Source of the DNA: Litoreibacter janthinus
GTDB taxonomy: Bacteria > Pseudomonadota > Alphaproteobacteria > Rhodobacterales > Rhodobacteraceae
NCBI RefSeq assembly: GCF_900111945.1
Contig: NZ_FOYO01000001.1
Location: 1,619,751 to 1,683,750 of the forward strand
Length of the DNA: 64,000 nucleotides
Direction of reading: 5' to 3'
In this document: positions 1-8,771 of the stretch, one piece after another
Layout of the letters: every line of letters begins with the position of its first letter
Position numbering within the stretch: the first letter of the stretch is position 1
The notes under the pieces: generated by a model
What the model saw: only the letters and a program-made list of their open reading frames with translations
Told to the model about the DNA's origin: nothing
Database searches by the model: none
Program-made: the position numbers and the translations under genes

Positions 1-1
1 C

Positions 2-97
2 GAAGGGCGCGAAGAAAAGCTGAATTCCTACCGCATGGCCCGCGACCAGATCAAAGACCGTATTCTAGCGCGTTTTGGCGAACCAACGGCGGTATGA
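2..97 (+). CDS. C-terminal end of a probable low-molecular-weight phosphatase family protein (partial)
   Basis: Only the last 31 codons are in the window, reading from base 2 to a TGA at 95-97. The tail is basic and helical (ends RILARFGEPTAV). In Rhodobacterales a small arsenate reductase/LMW tyrosine phosphatase-like gene commonly sits just before infA, and this is why I propose that family; no catalytic motif is visible because the N-terminus lies outside the window. A 227-bp gap separates it from infA, so infA probably has its own promoter. Confidence 0.45.
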   Translation, partial: EGREEKLNSYRMARDQIKDRILARFGEPTAV

Positions 98-324
98 ACC
101 AGCGTCAGGAAGTTGCACATGCCTCACAAGCAGTTCAGGCCATTGTGACGCCTCGCAGCCCGATTCACACAGTCAGATGGGTTTTGAGTAGGATTTTGGT
201 CGCCCAATCGCCACGAATTCCTTCGTGACGCAGCGGTTGTGCGCACTTAACCCTTGAAAACCCCCAAGTCCCGGCGCATTTAGTGCCACGCCCGCAACTT
301 GGCGGGCATAACAACGGAGTGAAC

Positions 325-543
325 ATGGCCAAGGAAGAACTGCTCGAATTCCCCGGCGTCGTGAAGGAACTCCTGCCTAACGCGACATTCCTGGTCGAGC
401 TGGAAAACGGCCATACGATCATCGCGCACACGGCAGGCAAGATGCGCAAGAACCGCATCCGCGTTCTGGCAGGCGACAAGGTGCAGGTCGAGATGACCCC
501 CTACGATCTGACCAAGGGTCGGATCAACTACCGCTTCAAGTGA
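325..543 (+). CDS. infA: Translation initiation factor IF-1
   Basis: A 72-residue single OB-fold (S1-like) protein that binds the 30S A site and helps IF2 and IF3 set up initiation. The start at 325 gives the usual MAKEE N-terminus, and the family's typical features follow ([13 protein letters not shown], then [10 protein letters not shown]). The open frame extends upstream to 283, but the family length and a GGAG ribosome site at 316-319 favour 325. The stop overlaps the possible GTG start of maf. Essential housekeeping gene; nothing odd in it. Confidence 0.98.
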   Translation: MAKEELLEFPGVVKELLPNATFLVELENGHTIIAHTAGKMRKNRIRVLAGDKVQVEMTPYDLTKGRINYRFK

Positions 544-548
544 CCGCT

Positions 549-1136
549 ATGACCCGGGTCCCCGGGTTGAAGCTCGTGCTCGGCTCCGGCTCGCCAAGGC
601 GGCTGGAGCTTCTGGCGACCTTGGGGATTATCCCTGACGACATCCGCCCCCCTGATATCAATGAAGACCCGCTTCCGGCTGAGAAGCCGCGCGACTATTG
701 CCGCCGCATCGCCCGCAGCAAGGCGGAAGCTTTGGTCCTGGCGGACGATGAAGTGGCACTGTGCGCAGATACCACCGTCGCCCTTGGGCGGCGCATTCTG
801 GGCAAACCCGCCGATGCAGGCGAGGCGGCCCAATTCCTGCTGGCATTGTCCGGCCGACGTCATCGCGTGATCACCGCAATGGCAGTGAAGCGCGGCGACC
901 AGATATGGACCGCTGACGTTGTCACGGCGGTGAAAATGAAAAACCTCTCGGACGAAGAATTGAACGGCTATCTGGCCACAGATGACTGGCAGGGCAAGGC
1001 TGGCGGCTACGCCATCCAAGGGCCTGCGGGGGCGCTTATCCCCTGGATACAAGGCTCCTACACCGGCGTTATGGGGTTGCCCGTGGCCGAGGCGGTGAAC
1101 TTGCTAAGAGCGGCAGGATATAAGGCGAGACCATGA
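549..1136 (+). CDS. maf: Maf-like nucleoside triphosphate pyrophosphatase
   Basis: A 195-residue Maf/HAM1-superfamily enzyme. The family hydrolyses dTTP/UTP or modified NTPs to monophosphates and acts as a housecleaning enzyme, historically linked to septum formation. The N-terminal loop [11 protein letters not shown] and the ADTTVAL segment are the family signatures. I chose ATG 549; a GTG at 540 overlapping the infA stop is an alternative. Its 3' end overlaps the next gene in an ATGA arrangement, so maf, the RNase E/G-like gene and yacG are very probably one translationally coupled operon. Whether the substrate is dTTP/UTP or m7GTP cannot be told here. Confidence 0.93.
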   Translation: MTRVPGLKLVLGSGSPRRLELLATLGIIPDDIRPPDINEDPLPAEKPRDYCRRIARSKAEALVLADDEVALCADTTVALGRRILGKPADAGEAAQFLLALSGRRHRVITAMAVKRGDQIWTADVVTAVKMKNLSDEELNGYLATDDWQGKAGGYAIQGPAGALIPWIQGSYTGVMGLPVAEAVNLLRAAGYKARP

Positions 1137-2161
1137 AGGGTGCATTAATCGTATTGGGTGAGTTGGCGGGGCGCGAAGCCGCCGCGCGTCTGTTGGACGG
1201 CAAACTTGAAGACGTGTTGCTGGCCCCCGACGAAAATGCTCCGCCTGCACCAGGTGCGATCTACCGCGCCGTTGCCGAACGCCCCTTAAAAGGGCAGGGC
1301 GGTATGATGATGTCCTTGCCTGACGGGCAAACCGCGCTGTTTCGCGGGGCCACGGGGCTAAAGCCCGGCACCACGATGTTGGTGCAGGTCACAAGCTATG
1401 CGGAACCCCACAAGGCGGTGCCTGTCACGGATCGGTTGATCTTCAAAGGCCGCAGCGTAATCGTCACGCCCGGCGCCAAGGGCATGAACGTGTCGCGCCA
1501 GATTCGCGACGATGATCTCCGCGAGACTTTGCTGGAGGCGCTGCACCGTTCGCGCGCGCCAGAGGCCGGACATGGTGTCATCTTGCGCACAGGTGCTGTC
1601 GGCTTGGACCCCGACGACATTGCCGAAGAGGCGGACAGCCTGCTGGACCTGGCCGACGCCGTTCTGGCCGATCTGGAGGGCGGGCCTGAGCTTTTGGTGG
1701 ATGCACCCGGCCCGCATGATCTGGCGTGGCGCGAATGGCCCCATGGCGACGAAACCGTTCAAGGGTTCGAGGAACACGGTGTGTTGGACGCGCTCGCATT
1801 GCTCGATCAAGAAGAAATTGCGCTGGGCCAAGGGTCGATGTTTATCGAGCCGACACGTGCCCTTGTCGCGGTCGACGTAAACACAGGCGGTGACTTTTCG
1901 CCCGCCGCTGGGCTGAAGGTCAATCTGGCTGTCGCCAAGGCGCTACCGCGCGCGTTGCGGCTGCGAGGTTTGGGCGGGCAGATCACGCTGGACCTTGCCC
2001 CGATGCCGAAAAAGGACCGCAAGCAATTCGAACTTTCGCTTCGCAGCGCTTTCAAAGCGGACCTGATCGAGACCTCACTGGTGGGCTGGACGCCGCTGGG
2101 GCATTACGAGCTGCAGCGCAAGCGTGAGCGTTTGCCCATCCCGAAAGGACTGGCGCAATGA
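1133..2161 (+). CDS. Short ribonuclease E/G family protein
   Basis: A 342-residue member of the RNase E/G family (single-strand endoribonucleases for mRNA decay and rRNA maturation). The catalytic DNase I-like part is recognisable: VDVNTGGD near residue 247 supplies the metal-binding aspartate, followed by [12 protein letters not shown] and an RKRERLP ending. It is much shorter than typical RNase G (about 490) or RNase E. The N-terminal S1 region is weak, and the protein stops where the Zn-link cysteines (CPxC) would begin. A full-length RNase E is expected elsewhere in such genomes. It overlaps maf and yacG by 4 bp each, which implies coupled translation. Confidence 0.85.
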   Translation: MKGALIVLGELAGREAAARLLDGKLEDVLLAPDENAPPAPGAIYRAVAERPLKGQGGMMMSLPDGQTALFRGATGLKPGTTMLVQVTSYAEPHKAVPVTDRLIFKGRSVIVTPGAKGMNVSRQIRDDDLRETLLEALHRSRAPEAGHGVILRTGAVGLDPDDIAEEADSLLDLADAVLADLEGGPELLVDAPGPHDLAWREWPHGDETVQGFEEHGVLDALALLDQEEIALGQGSMFIEPTRALVAVDVNTGGDFSPAAGLKVNLAVAKALPRALRLRGLGGQITLDLAPMPKKDRKQFELSLRSAFKADLIETSLVGWTPLGHYELQRKRERLPIPKGLAQ

Positions 2162-2376
2162 ATTGCCCGATCTGCTCCAAAGACACGGTTGAGAAGTACC
2201 GCCCGTTTTGCTCCAAGCGCTGTGCTGACATCGATCTGGGACGTTGGATGACGGGGGGCTATGCCATTCCGAGCGAAGACCCCGTTGATGACGACGAGCT
2301 TATGGAAGAGTTGGAAAAGAAGCTCGGCGAGATCGCTGCCGGTGGTCCCGCCGGGGACGGCTCGAAGCCTCATTAG
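2158..2376 (+). CDS. yacG: DNA gyrase inhibitor / zinc-binding protein YacG
   Basis: A 72-residue protein with the YacG zinc finger: CPIC near the N-terminus and CSKRC about 15 residues later, followed by DLGRWMTGGYAIP. In E. coli YacG binds GyrB and inhibits gyrase supercoiling. The C-terminal 20-25 residues are acidic and probably disordered. It starts inside the last codon of the RNase E/G-like gene (ATGA). The same order maf, RNase E/G-like, yacG recurs in Rhodobacterales, so a role beside RNA processing is possible but unproven. Confidence 0.93.
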   Translation: MNCPICSKDTVEKYRPFCSKRCADIDLGRWMTGGYAIPSEDPVDDDELMEELEKKLGEIAAGGPAGDGSKPH

Positions 2377-2488
2377 CAACTTGTGCGTGATGGATTGATC
2401 TTTTCACGCATAAAGCTATGGACAGCATGAAGACGCTGGCCTAAATAGACCCTCGTTCGCAGGCAAACACCCTATGCGAACACCCGGT

Positions 2489-2563
2489 GCCCGGGTAGCT
2501 CAGGGGTAGAGCAGTGGATTGAAAATCCTCGTGTCGGTGGTTCAAATCCGCCCCTGGGCACCA
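2489..2563 (+). tRNA. tRNA-Phe (GAA)
   Basis: A 75-nt cloverleaf with a 7-bp acceptor stem, discriminator A and encoded CCA at 2561-2563. The anticodon GAA is at 2521-2523 in a seven-base loop, and the T arm carries GGTTCAAATCC. The anticodon stem (2514-2518 with 2526-2530) has a T-T opposition at its second pair. It stands alone between yacG and a NUDIX gene; no obvious terminator follows. Confidence 0.96.
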
Positions 2564-2826
2564 TTTATATCTCTGAAAACCAATGCTTTAACGTGCGCAC
2601 CGGAGTCTCCTCAAGCCTTGCGCAATGCCTTCTGGCACTGACCGGTTTCTTGGCGCAAGGAGAGCAGACTGGGTAATTGCCGCGGAACGCGGACGGGGCA
2701 TTTCGCCCAGTAGGTCGAAGGTCGCGGCCCGTACAAGGGTCGTGAACGCGCGCCCCAAGTTGCAATTTCTCGAAAAACCCTTATGTTGCTCTGAACAATA
2801 AGAAAAATGATTTGAGCGGTTTCTCC

Positions 2827-3285
2827 ATGACACGAACACTTCGCGGGCTTTGGGACAGTTACCTGTCACCGATGCTTCAACGCCCCAAACGTCTTCAGGT
2901 TGCCGCGCTGTGCCATCGCGGGACGGGCGATGGGCGTGAGGTGTTGCTCATCACCAGCCGCGATACCGGACGTTGGATCATTCCCAAAGGGTGGCCCATC
3001 CGTGGGCTCAGCTCCCCCGAAGCCGCAATGCAAGAGGCTTGGGAAGAGGCGGGCGTGTCCGAAGGATCTGCGCAAGAAAAGTCCATCGGCACTTATACCT
3101 ATGACAAAAGAATGCGAAGCGGGCTTCCCGTGCCTGTCGAGACTCTGGTTTATTCGGTCGAGGTCGAGGAGATGGAAAAAGATTTCCCCGAAGCTCGGGA
3201 ACGACGCCTGAAATGGTTCAGCCAATCTGATGCAGCCAACCTTGTCCAAGAACGCGAGCTTCAAACGCTGTTGCGCGATTTCTAG
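2827..3285 (+). CDS. NUDIX hydrolase (diphosphoinositol polyphosphate phosphohydrolase-like)
   Basis: A 152-residue NUDIX-fold protein. The Nudix box runs across PKGWPIRGLSS to EAWEEAGV, with the metal-binding EE pair intact; the upstream glutamate of the consensus is replaced by leucine and the REU arginine by glutamine, so the box is degenerate at its first half. The order (LITSRDTGRWIIPKG before the box) resembles alphaproteobacterial Nudt3/4-like proteins that hydrolyse diphosphorylated substrates. ATG 2827 is preferred over a TTG at 2812. The 263 bp between tRNA-Phe and this start hold no gene that I can support. Substrate unknown. Confidence 0.85.
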   Translation: MTRTLRGLWDSYLSPMLQRPKRLQVAALCHRGTGDGREVLLITSRDTGRWIIPKGWPIRGLSSPEAAMQEAWEEAGVSEGSAQEKSIGTYTYDKRMRSGLPVPVETLVYSVEVEEMEKDFPEARERRLKWFSQSDAANLVQERELQTLLRDF

Positions 3286-3379
3286 CTCTTTTTCTAAGCC
3301 CCAAATAACCTATCCGCCGCGGTTGCTTTCGTCGCTGACTTGAGCGACTACTCGCGCGGAGAAAATTGGGGGACCAAGC

Positions 3380-4867
3380 ATGTCAGAGCAACCGAAGGGC
3401 GATCCACGCCACCTTGAAACCTTGGATCGTGATCTTGCGCGCTATTCCAACTTGGAAATGGCAACCAGCTATGTCTCGCGGCCTATCGTTGGCCCGAGTA
3501 TCGCGCTGGTCTTTATCGTTCTGGCCGGTTTGGCGGCTGCAATGATCTTCGGACAGGCCAACAACTCCCTCATCGTAATTGTCGCAGCATGTTTCGGGGC
3601 CTATATGGCTTTGAACATCGGCGCGAATGATGTGGCCAACAATATGGGCCCTGCGGTTGGTGCGAACGCACTAACAATGGGCGGTGCCATTGCGATTGCT
3701 GTGGTGTTTGAAAGTGCCGGTGCGCTGATTGCGGGAGGGGACGTGGTGTCCACCATCGCGAAAGGCATCATTGCGCCTGAAAGCATGGGCAATGCGCAGA
3801 CCTTTATGTGGGCCATGCTGTCCGCGCTATTGTCAGCAGCGCTTTGGGTGAATTTGGCCACGTGGGTCGGCGCTCCTGTGTCTACCACGCACTCTGTTGT
3901 GGGCGGCGTGATGGGGGCAGGCATTGCCTCGGCCGGTCTGGCTGCGGTTAGCTGGGGCACCATGGGTGCGATTGCCGCCAGCTGGGTGATCTCGCCGGTA
4001 CTGGGCGGGCTGATTGCCGCCGGTTTCCTTTGGCTCATAAAGTCGCGCATCATCTACCAAGAGGACAAAATCGCGGCAGCGCGCAAATGGGTGCCGGTCT
4101 TGGTCGGCATCATGGCGGGCGCATTTGCGGCCTATCTGGCGCTCAAAGGGCTGAAGAAGCTTATCAAGATCGACATGGCAACCGCCCTGATGATCGGCGC
4201 GGCACTCGGTGTGGCGACATGGGCGATCATGATCCCGACCATCCGCAAACAGTCCGAGGGGCTGGAGAACCGCAACAAATCGCTGAAAGTGCTTTTTGGC
4301 ATCCCGCTGGTCGTCTCCGCAGCATTGCTGAGCTTTGCGCATGGCGCAAACGACGTGGCGAACGCCGTGGGGCCGTTGGCCGCCATCGTGCAAGCGTCCC
4401 AGTCCGGCGACTTCACCCATGCCATCAGCATCCCTGTCTGGGTAATGGTGATCGGAGCTTTTGGTATTTCCTTCGGGCTGTTCTTGTTTGGGCCCAAGCT
4501 CATCCGCATGGTCGGCAGCCAGATCACCAAGCTGAACCCGATGCGCGCTTACTGCGTCGCCCTGTCAGCGGCGATCACTGTGATCGTGGCAAGCTGGCTT
4601 GGCCTGCCTGTCAGCTCCACCCATATCGCTGTGGGCGGCGTGTTCGGCGTTGGCTTCTTCCGCGAATGGGATGCGGAGCGGCGTTACAAGCGGGCCCGTA
4701 TGGAAATGCCCGACCGTCTGATCTTGGCACCTGAAGAACGCCGCCGCCGCAAGTTGGTGCGCCGGTCGCATTTCATGACCATTATCGCGGCTTGGGTTAT
4801 CACTGTGCCGGCTGCGGCGCTGTTGTCGGCGATCATCTTCCTCGGCATCTACACAATCATGGTCTGA
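3380..4867 (+). CDS. PiT-family inorganic phosphate transporter
   Basis: A 495-residue polytopic inner-membrane protein of the PiT family, which imports phosphate as a metal-phosphate complex with proton or sodium coupling. The duplicated family signature is clear: GANDVANNMGPAVGA near residue 81 and GANDVANAVGPLAA near residue 322, each followed by hydrophobic helices. A soluble N-terminal tail of about 50 residues and a basic cytosolic loop (EWDAERRYKRARMEMP) near 430 are visible. A GGGGGA ribosome site precedes the start. It stands alone, without a PhoU-like partner. Its neighbour pxpC is convergent, 19 bp away. Confidence 0.95.
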   Translation: MSEQPKGDPRHLETLDRDLARYSNLEMATSYVSRPIVGPSIALVFIVLAGLAAAMIFGQANNSLIVIVAACFGAYMALNIGANDVANNMGPAVGANALTMGGAIAIAVVFESAGALIAGGDVVSTIAKGIIAPESMGNAQTFMWAMLSALLSAALWVNLATWVGAPVSTTHSVVGGVMGAGIASAGLAAVSWGTMGAIAASWVISPVLGGLIAAGFLWLIKSRIIYQEDKIAAARKWVPVLVGIMAGAFAAYLALKGLKKLIKIDMATALMIGAALGVATWAIMIPTIRKQSEGLENRNKSLKVLFGIPLVVSAALLSFAHGANDVANAVGPLAAIVQASQSGDFTHAISIPVWVMVIGAFGISFGLFLFGPKLIRMVGSQITKLNPMRAYCVALSAAITVIVASWLGLPVSSTHIAVGGVFGVGFFREWDAERRYKRARMEMPDRLILAPEERRRRKLVRRSHFMTIIAAWVITVPAAALLSAIIFLGIYTIMV

Positions 4868-4886
4868 GCCTTGGAATTCTGGGCGC

Positions 4887-5900
4887 TCAGTCCTCCCCGC
4901 CTGTTGTAACGCCCCCGATCAGGTTTTCCCTGAGAAGGCGTTCACTCAGGCTGGGGCGTGGCTTGGCAAGTTCTGCAAGATAGTCGCGTTTGGCTTGGGC
5001 CTCGGCGCGGGTTGCGGCAATTGCTTCCTCCGGTGTGATCGCAGCAAAGCGGATGGTGCCTTGCGCGCGCATCTGTGACAGACGGTCCAGATCAGCAGAA
5101 ATGACGGTCGCGATCTTTGGATAGCCACCAGTCGTTTGGTGATCGGCCAGCAGGACCGTAGGCACCCCATCGCCAGAGACTTGAACGGAGCCGCGCAAAA
5201 TCGGCTCTGACGGGATCGACAGAGCCTCTGAGAGCTCCAGCACAGGCCCACTCAAGCGCACGCCCATCCGGTCAAACGCGTCGGTGAGCTTGTAGGGTGT
5301 CGACAAAAACGTCTCGACAGACACGGGCGAGAAATGCTGGTCCTGCGGGCCGATAACAACGCGGGCAGTGCCGTCCGGCTTTGCGAACGCGGGGCAGGGG
5401 ATGTCCCCACTCCTGTCATCGCGGGTTTCTGCGTCCTCGATTTCAAGGTCTTGCCCCGCCTTCAACGCGCCGCCGCCAAAGCCTGACATAGAATGTGTCG
5501 CGCTATGCCCGAGCCAGTTTTGCGACTTCAGATCGCCTGCGAAGGCAAGATATGCCCAACTGCCCCACGCGCCCCCTCGGATGGAGAGCCGTTCCCCCTG
5601 ATGCAAGGTCTGCACCGTCCAGGAGCCTGATTTCGTGCCAGCGAAATCCACCGCGAAGCCGCCCCCCGCGACGGCAATGCTGACGGCGCCGTGTCGGCAT
5701 TCCAGAACCAGCCCCCCCAGCGAAACCTCGATTCCGGTTGCCCCCGCACGCTGCCCTAGGGCTGTATTGGCAACCGCAAAGCCTGAGCGGTCCATCGGGC
5801 CTGAGGCGGATACACCAAATCGCATATGCCCAAAGCGTCCGCCATCCTGAATCGAGACCAGCGGCCCGGCATGGATGACACGAAGGATCGCGCGGCTCAT
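4887..5900 (-). CDS. pxpC: 5-oxoprolinase subunit C (biotin-dependent carboxyltransferase family)
   Basis: A 337-residue PxpC/KipA protein, the large catalytic partner of PxpB in ATP-dependent cleavage of 5-oxoproline (pyroglutamate) to glutamate. The N-terminal family signature DGGRFGHMRFGVSASGPMDR and the later DHQTTGGYPKIATV are present. Its ATG overlaps the pxpB stop (4 bp). Older annotations call this family allophanate hydrolase subunit 2 or KipI antagonist; the adjacent pxpA and pxpB make 5-oxoprolinase the better call. Confidence 0.92.
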   Translation of the reverse strand: MSRAILRVIHAGPLVSIQDGGRFGHMRFGVSASGPMDRSGFAVANTALGQRAGATGIEVSLGGLVLECRHGAVSIAVAGGGFAVDFAGTKSGSWTVQTLHQGERLSIRGGAWGSWAYLAFAGDLKSQNWLGHSATHSMSGFGGGALKAGQDLEIEDAETRDDRSGDIPCPAFAKPDGTARVVIGPQDQHFSPVSVETFLSTPYKLTDAFDRMGVRLSGPVLELSEALSIPSEPILRGSVQVSGDGVPTVLLADHQTTGGYPKIATVISADLDRLSQMRAQGTIRFAAITPEEAIAATRAEAQAKRDYLAELAKPRPSLSERLLRENLIGGVTTGGED

Positions 5901-6556
5901 AACGCGTCTTTTCTTATGCGCCGGAAGGACACCGTGTCACCCACATCAAACAGAAACGGGCGGTTCGGATCTCCGGTCATGATCTTGGCTGGCGTGTGGC
6001 CGATGATGGACCAGCCAGTCGGCATGACAAGGGTCGTGGCCAGACATTGCGGCCCTGCGATCATCACGCTTCCTGCGGGGATGTCGCGCACGGGCGCGGC
6101 TTTGCGCGGAACTTGGATCTCCGCCGGCACGCCCGCGAGGTAGGCGTAGCCCGGGGCAAAGCCATACATGCCAACCCGATATTGCGCCGACACATGAGCG
6201 TTGACCACGGCCTCCGTACTCATGTCACAGGCGCGCGCCACTGCATCAAGGTCAGGGGCGAACCCTTCGTCATAGCAAATGTCGAGCGTATGGTGCGCGG
6301 CGTCATCGTCTCGGGCAGGAGCTATCGGCAGCAGCGCGCGAATGGCGGTTTCTACCTCGGTATGGTCCGTCTCAAGCGGGTCAAACACTGCGAGAAGATT
6401 GACCAGCGCGGGCACCACCTCTTGCAGCCCTTTGATTTGGGCCTTGGTGATGGCATGATCCAACGCGATGACCGTGCGGTTTACCTCGTCGCTGATTTCG
6501 GTTGCGAATTCGACCAACACCGCATGATCGGCCACAGGTTTAAAGTTCACTGTCAT
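5897..6556 (-). CDS. pxpB: 5-oxoprolinase subunit B (KipI/allophanate hydrolase subunit 1 family)
   Basis: A 219-residue PxpB protein. The diagnostic block GFAPGYAYLAGVP followed by VPRKAAPVRDIPAGSV and a TGWSIIGHTP segment is intact. With PxpA and PxpC it forms the prokaryotic 5-oxoprolinase that recycles spontaneously formed pyroglutamate. It overlaps pxpA (ATGA) upstream and pxpC downstream, so the three are one translationally coupled unit in the order pxpA-pxpB-pxpC. Confidence 0.92.
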   Translation of the reverse strand: MTVNFKPVADHAVLVEFATEISDEVNRTVIALDHAITKAQIKGLQEVVPALVNLLAVFDPLETDHTEVETAIRALLPIAPARDDDAAHHTLDICYDEGFAPDLDAVARACDMSTEAVVNAHVSAQYRVGMYGFAPGYAYLAGVPAEIQVPRKAAPVRDIPAGSVMIAGPQCLATTLVMPTGWSIIGHTPAKIMTGDPNRPFLFDVGDTVSFRRIRKDAL

Positions 6557-7320
6557 GTCTGGATGAAGCGCGAGACAGTGACCCCTGCGTCGGTCAGGCG
6601 CGCGAGGATGGTGCGGGCCATGTCCACTGCGCCAGCGCTGTCGCCATGCACGCAGATGGACTGCGCATCCAGTGCGATCGGGTCGCCGTCCAGCACCGGC
6701 ATCAGCCCGGTTTCCAGATAGTTAATCAGGCGTGCTGCCGCCTCGTCCGCGTCGTGGATCATGGCCCCGTCCTGCCCTCGCGGGACCAGCTGTCCGTTCG
6801 ACAAATACCCTCTGTCGGCAAAAATTTCTGAATAGACCTCAACCCCTGCGTCCCGGGCGGCTAGCTCCAGCTGCATGCCGGAGATTGCAAGGATCGACAG
6901 GCCGCAATCCACCTGCTGAACCGCATCTACAATCGCGCGCGCTACATCGCGGTCTGCCGCGGCCAGATTGCCAAGCGCGCCATGGGGCTTCACATAGGCG
7001 ACCTTCGTGCCGGCCAATGCGGCCAGCGCTTGAAGCGCGCCGATTTGCGCAGCAACCATGCGACCGATTTCAATTGGGGTCATCGGGATGACGCGACGGC
7101 CGAACCCTTCGCGGTCATTATATCCCGGATGCGCGCCGACGCTGACGCCATTCTCATTTGCCAGTTGCAGCGTCTCGAACATCGTCTCGGGATCGCTGGC
7201 ATGACCGCCGCAGGCGATATTTGCGCTTGAGACAATCGACAACATCGCCGCGTCATCGCCCATGCTCCACGGCCCAAAACTTTCCCCAAGGTCGGAGTTG
7301 AGATCAATGCTGCGTGACAT
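6553..7320 (-). CDS. pxpA: 5-oxoprolinase subunit A (LamB/YcsF family)
   Basis: A 255-residue LamB/YcsF protein. It begins with the family's DLNSDLGESFG motif and carries NIACGGHASDP, VGAHPGYNDREGFGRR and YVKPHGAL, the histidine- and aspartate-rich active site. The open frame runs upstream to 7731, but ATG 7320 gives the normal family length and avoids overlap with the ROK gene. The gap to that gene is 83 bp on the same strand, so co-transcription is possible. Confidence 0.94.
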   Translation of the reverse strand: MSRSIDLNSDLGESFGPWSMGDDAAMLSIVSSANIACGGHASDPETMFETLQLANENGVSVGAHPGYNDREGFGRRVIPMTPIEIGRMVAAQIGALQALAALAGTKVAYVKPHGALGNLAAADRDVARAIVDAVQQVDCGLSILAISGMQLELAARDAGVEVYSEIFADRGYLSNGQLVPRGQDGAMIHDADEAAARLINYLETGLMPVLDGDPIALDAQSICVHGDSAGAVDMARTILARLTDAGVTVSRFIQT

Positions 7321-7403
7321 GGGGCCATCCTTGGGTCGTGCGAATTCCAGCGCAGGATATAAGGTTTGTCGCGCGATGAAAGGGGGGCATTGAAACCGTG
7401 CGT

Positions 7404-8597
7404 TTAAAGCGCCAGACCTGCATTGGTGTTGAGCATGTATTGCGAGAAGATAGGGCCGCAGGCCGCACCGATCTCGCGGGCTTTGCGGCCAATCTGCCCC
7501 GCCTCGACTTGGGGCGGAATCAACCCGCGCGTGTCTTGGTTCAGAAGGTAGCGGCGTGTTCGCTCTACCAGCGTTTCCTTGACGTCCGGAGGTAGGCCAC
7601 CGTCGATCAGGATCGCCTCGAAGTCGATCACAGCGCAAGTCGACAGCGCGGCTTTGGCAAGCTCTTGGGCGGTCTGCCGGATCCACGGTTCGACATAGCG
7701 CGCATAGGGACTCCAGTCGTCGCTGGCCCATAGCCCGCTCGGGTCCAATCCCACTTCGGAGAGCCGTGCCTCAAGCAAATGGATAGAAGCGATATCGATC
7801 AGCTGGCGGCTTTCCCCGTTTGGGCCAACGCTGCGAAGTGACCCCAACGCGCCCGCATTCCCTTGATGCCCTTCGAAGACAGAGTGGTTGAGGACGATAC
7901 CGCCCCCGACAAACGCCGCGACGAAGAAGTAAGCGTAATCGCGGAATTCCTTGCCCCGCCCATAGACATGCTCTGCGCGACATGCTGCAGTCGCGTCGTT
8001 GACCACATGCACGGGCAGGTCGCTGAACTCCGCGATTTCGTCTTGGAAATTGATCCCTTTCCAAAGCGCAAATTCCTCGGCGGTGGCACCGACCATCTCG
8101 TGCCAGTTCCATAGCTCGAACGGGGCGGCGACGCCGATCCCGCACATGCGCTGCTGTTGGTCCGGGGTGAGACCGGCCGTAAGCTCCGCGAACCCGTTCT
8201 TCAGGAACGCGAAAATTTCGGCGGGCAGGGGATAGGTGAAGGTCGTGGCCGTCTCTGCGCGGATCACACCCGTGAAATCCATCAACACGATCTTTGCACT
8301 GCGCCGCCCGATTGTAACGCCAATCGACAACACCCCGTCAGGGTCCAGCGCCATAGGCACCGATGGCTTGCCGACCTTGCCGCGCACAGATGTGCCGCGC
8401 ATTAGCAGGCCGTCCTTTTCTAGCTTTCGCAGAATGACAGAAACCGTCTGCGGCGATAGTCCGGCCAGCCGCGCAAGATCGCTTCCGGGCATAGCGCCGC
8501 CACGCTGCAACATGGAAAGAAGCAGGCGCTCGTTATGGTTGCGTAAACCGCTTTGGTTCGCGCCGCCACTCAGTGACCTGACTTTCGATCCATCCAT
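7404..8597 (-). CDS. frcR: ROK-family transcriptional regulator, probable fructose-operon repressor
   Basis: A 397-residue ROK protein: a winged-helix DNA-binding domain in roughly the first 75 residues (SDLARLAGLSPQTVSVILRKL) followed by a sugar-kinase-like fold. The kinase features are lost: the ATP-binding DxGGT motif is replaced by a GVTIGRRSAK segment, and the cysteine-rich zinc motif of ROK kinases is absent. It therefore senses a ligand rather than phosphorylates one. It is divergent from frcB across 174 bp with an AT-rich inverted repeat, the layout of the rhizobial frc region, where a regulator gene adjoins frcBCAK. The symbol is inferred from context. Confidence 0.8.
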   Translation of the reverse strand: MDGSKVRSLSGGANQSGLRNHNERLLLSMLQRGGAMPGSDLARLAGLSPQTVSVILRKLEKDGLLMRGTSVRGKVGKPSVPMALDPDGVLSIGVTIGRRSAKIVLMDFTGVIRAETATTFTYPLPAEIFAFLKNGFAELTAGLTPDQQQRMCGIGVAAPFELWNWHEMVGATAEEFALWKGINFQDEIAEFSDLPVHVVNDATAACRAEHVYGRGKEFRDYAYFFVAAFVGGGIVLNHSVFEGHQGNAGALGSLRSVGPNGESRQLIDIASIHLLEARLSEVGLDPSGLWASDDWSPYARYVEPWIRQTAQELAKAALSTCAVIDFEAILIDGGLPPDVKETLVERTRRYLLNQDTRGLIPPQVEAGQIGRKAREIGAACGPIFSQYMLNTNAGLAL

Positions 8598-8645
8598 AAG
8601 TGCGATCCTATACAGAGCACCACTGATGAAAACAATGACATGCCG

Positions 8646-8670
8646 AATTAATAAATCAAGTTTATTTATT
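8646..8670. promoter_or_regulatory. Candidate ROK-regulator operator in the frcR-frcB divergent region
   Basis: Two 10-base arms, 8646-8655 and 8661-8670, are inverted repeats matching at 9 of 10 positions around a 5-bp centre (AATTAATAAA / TTTATTTATT). ROK regulators such as NagC and Mlc bind AT-rich palindromes of this kind. The site lies 49 bp upstream of the frcR start and about 100 bp upstream of frcB. A TTGACG at 8673-8678 could be the frcB -35 element, but no good -10 follows. Confidence 0.5.
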
Positions 8671-8771
8671 TATTGACGAAATGATACGAATCGCGTTTCT
8701 TAGCGTTAGTTCCGCCGGGAGGGCGGGGTTCTGATCCGTATGACGGACCACAACATGTCTGGGAGGACATC

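Noticed and set aside
528..1052. Long antisense frame over maf, and many like it elsewhere
   Set aside because: GC-rich genes produce long shadow frames; these overlap clear genes, lack ribosome sites and recognisable motifs.
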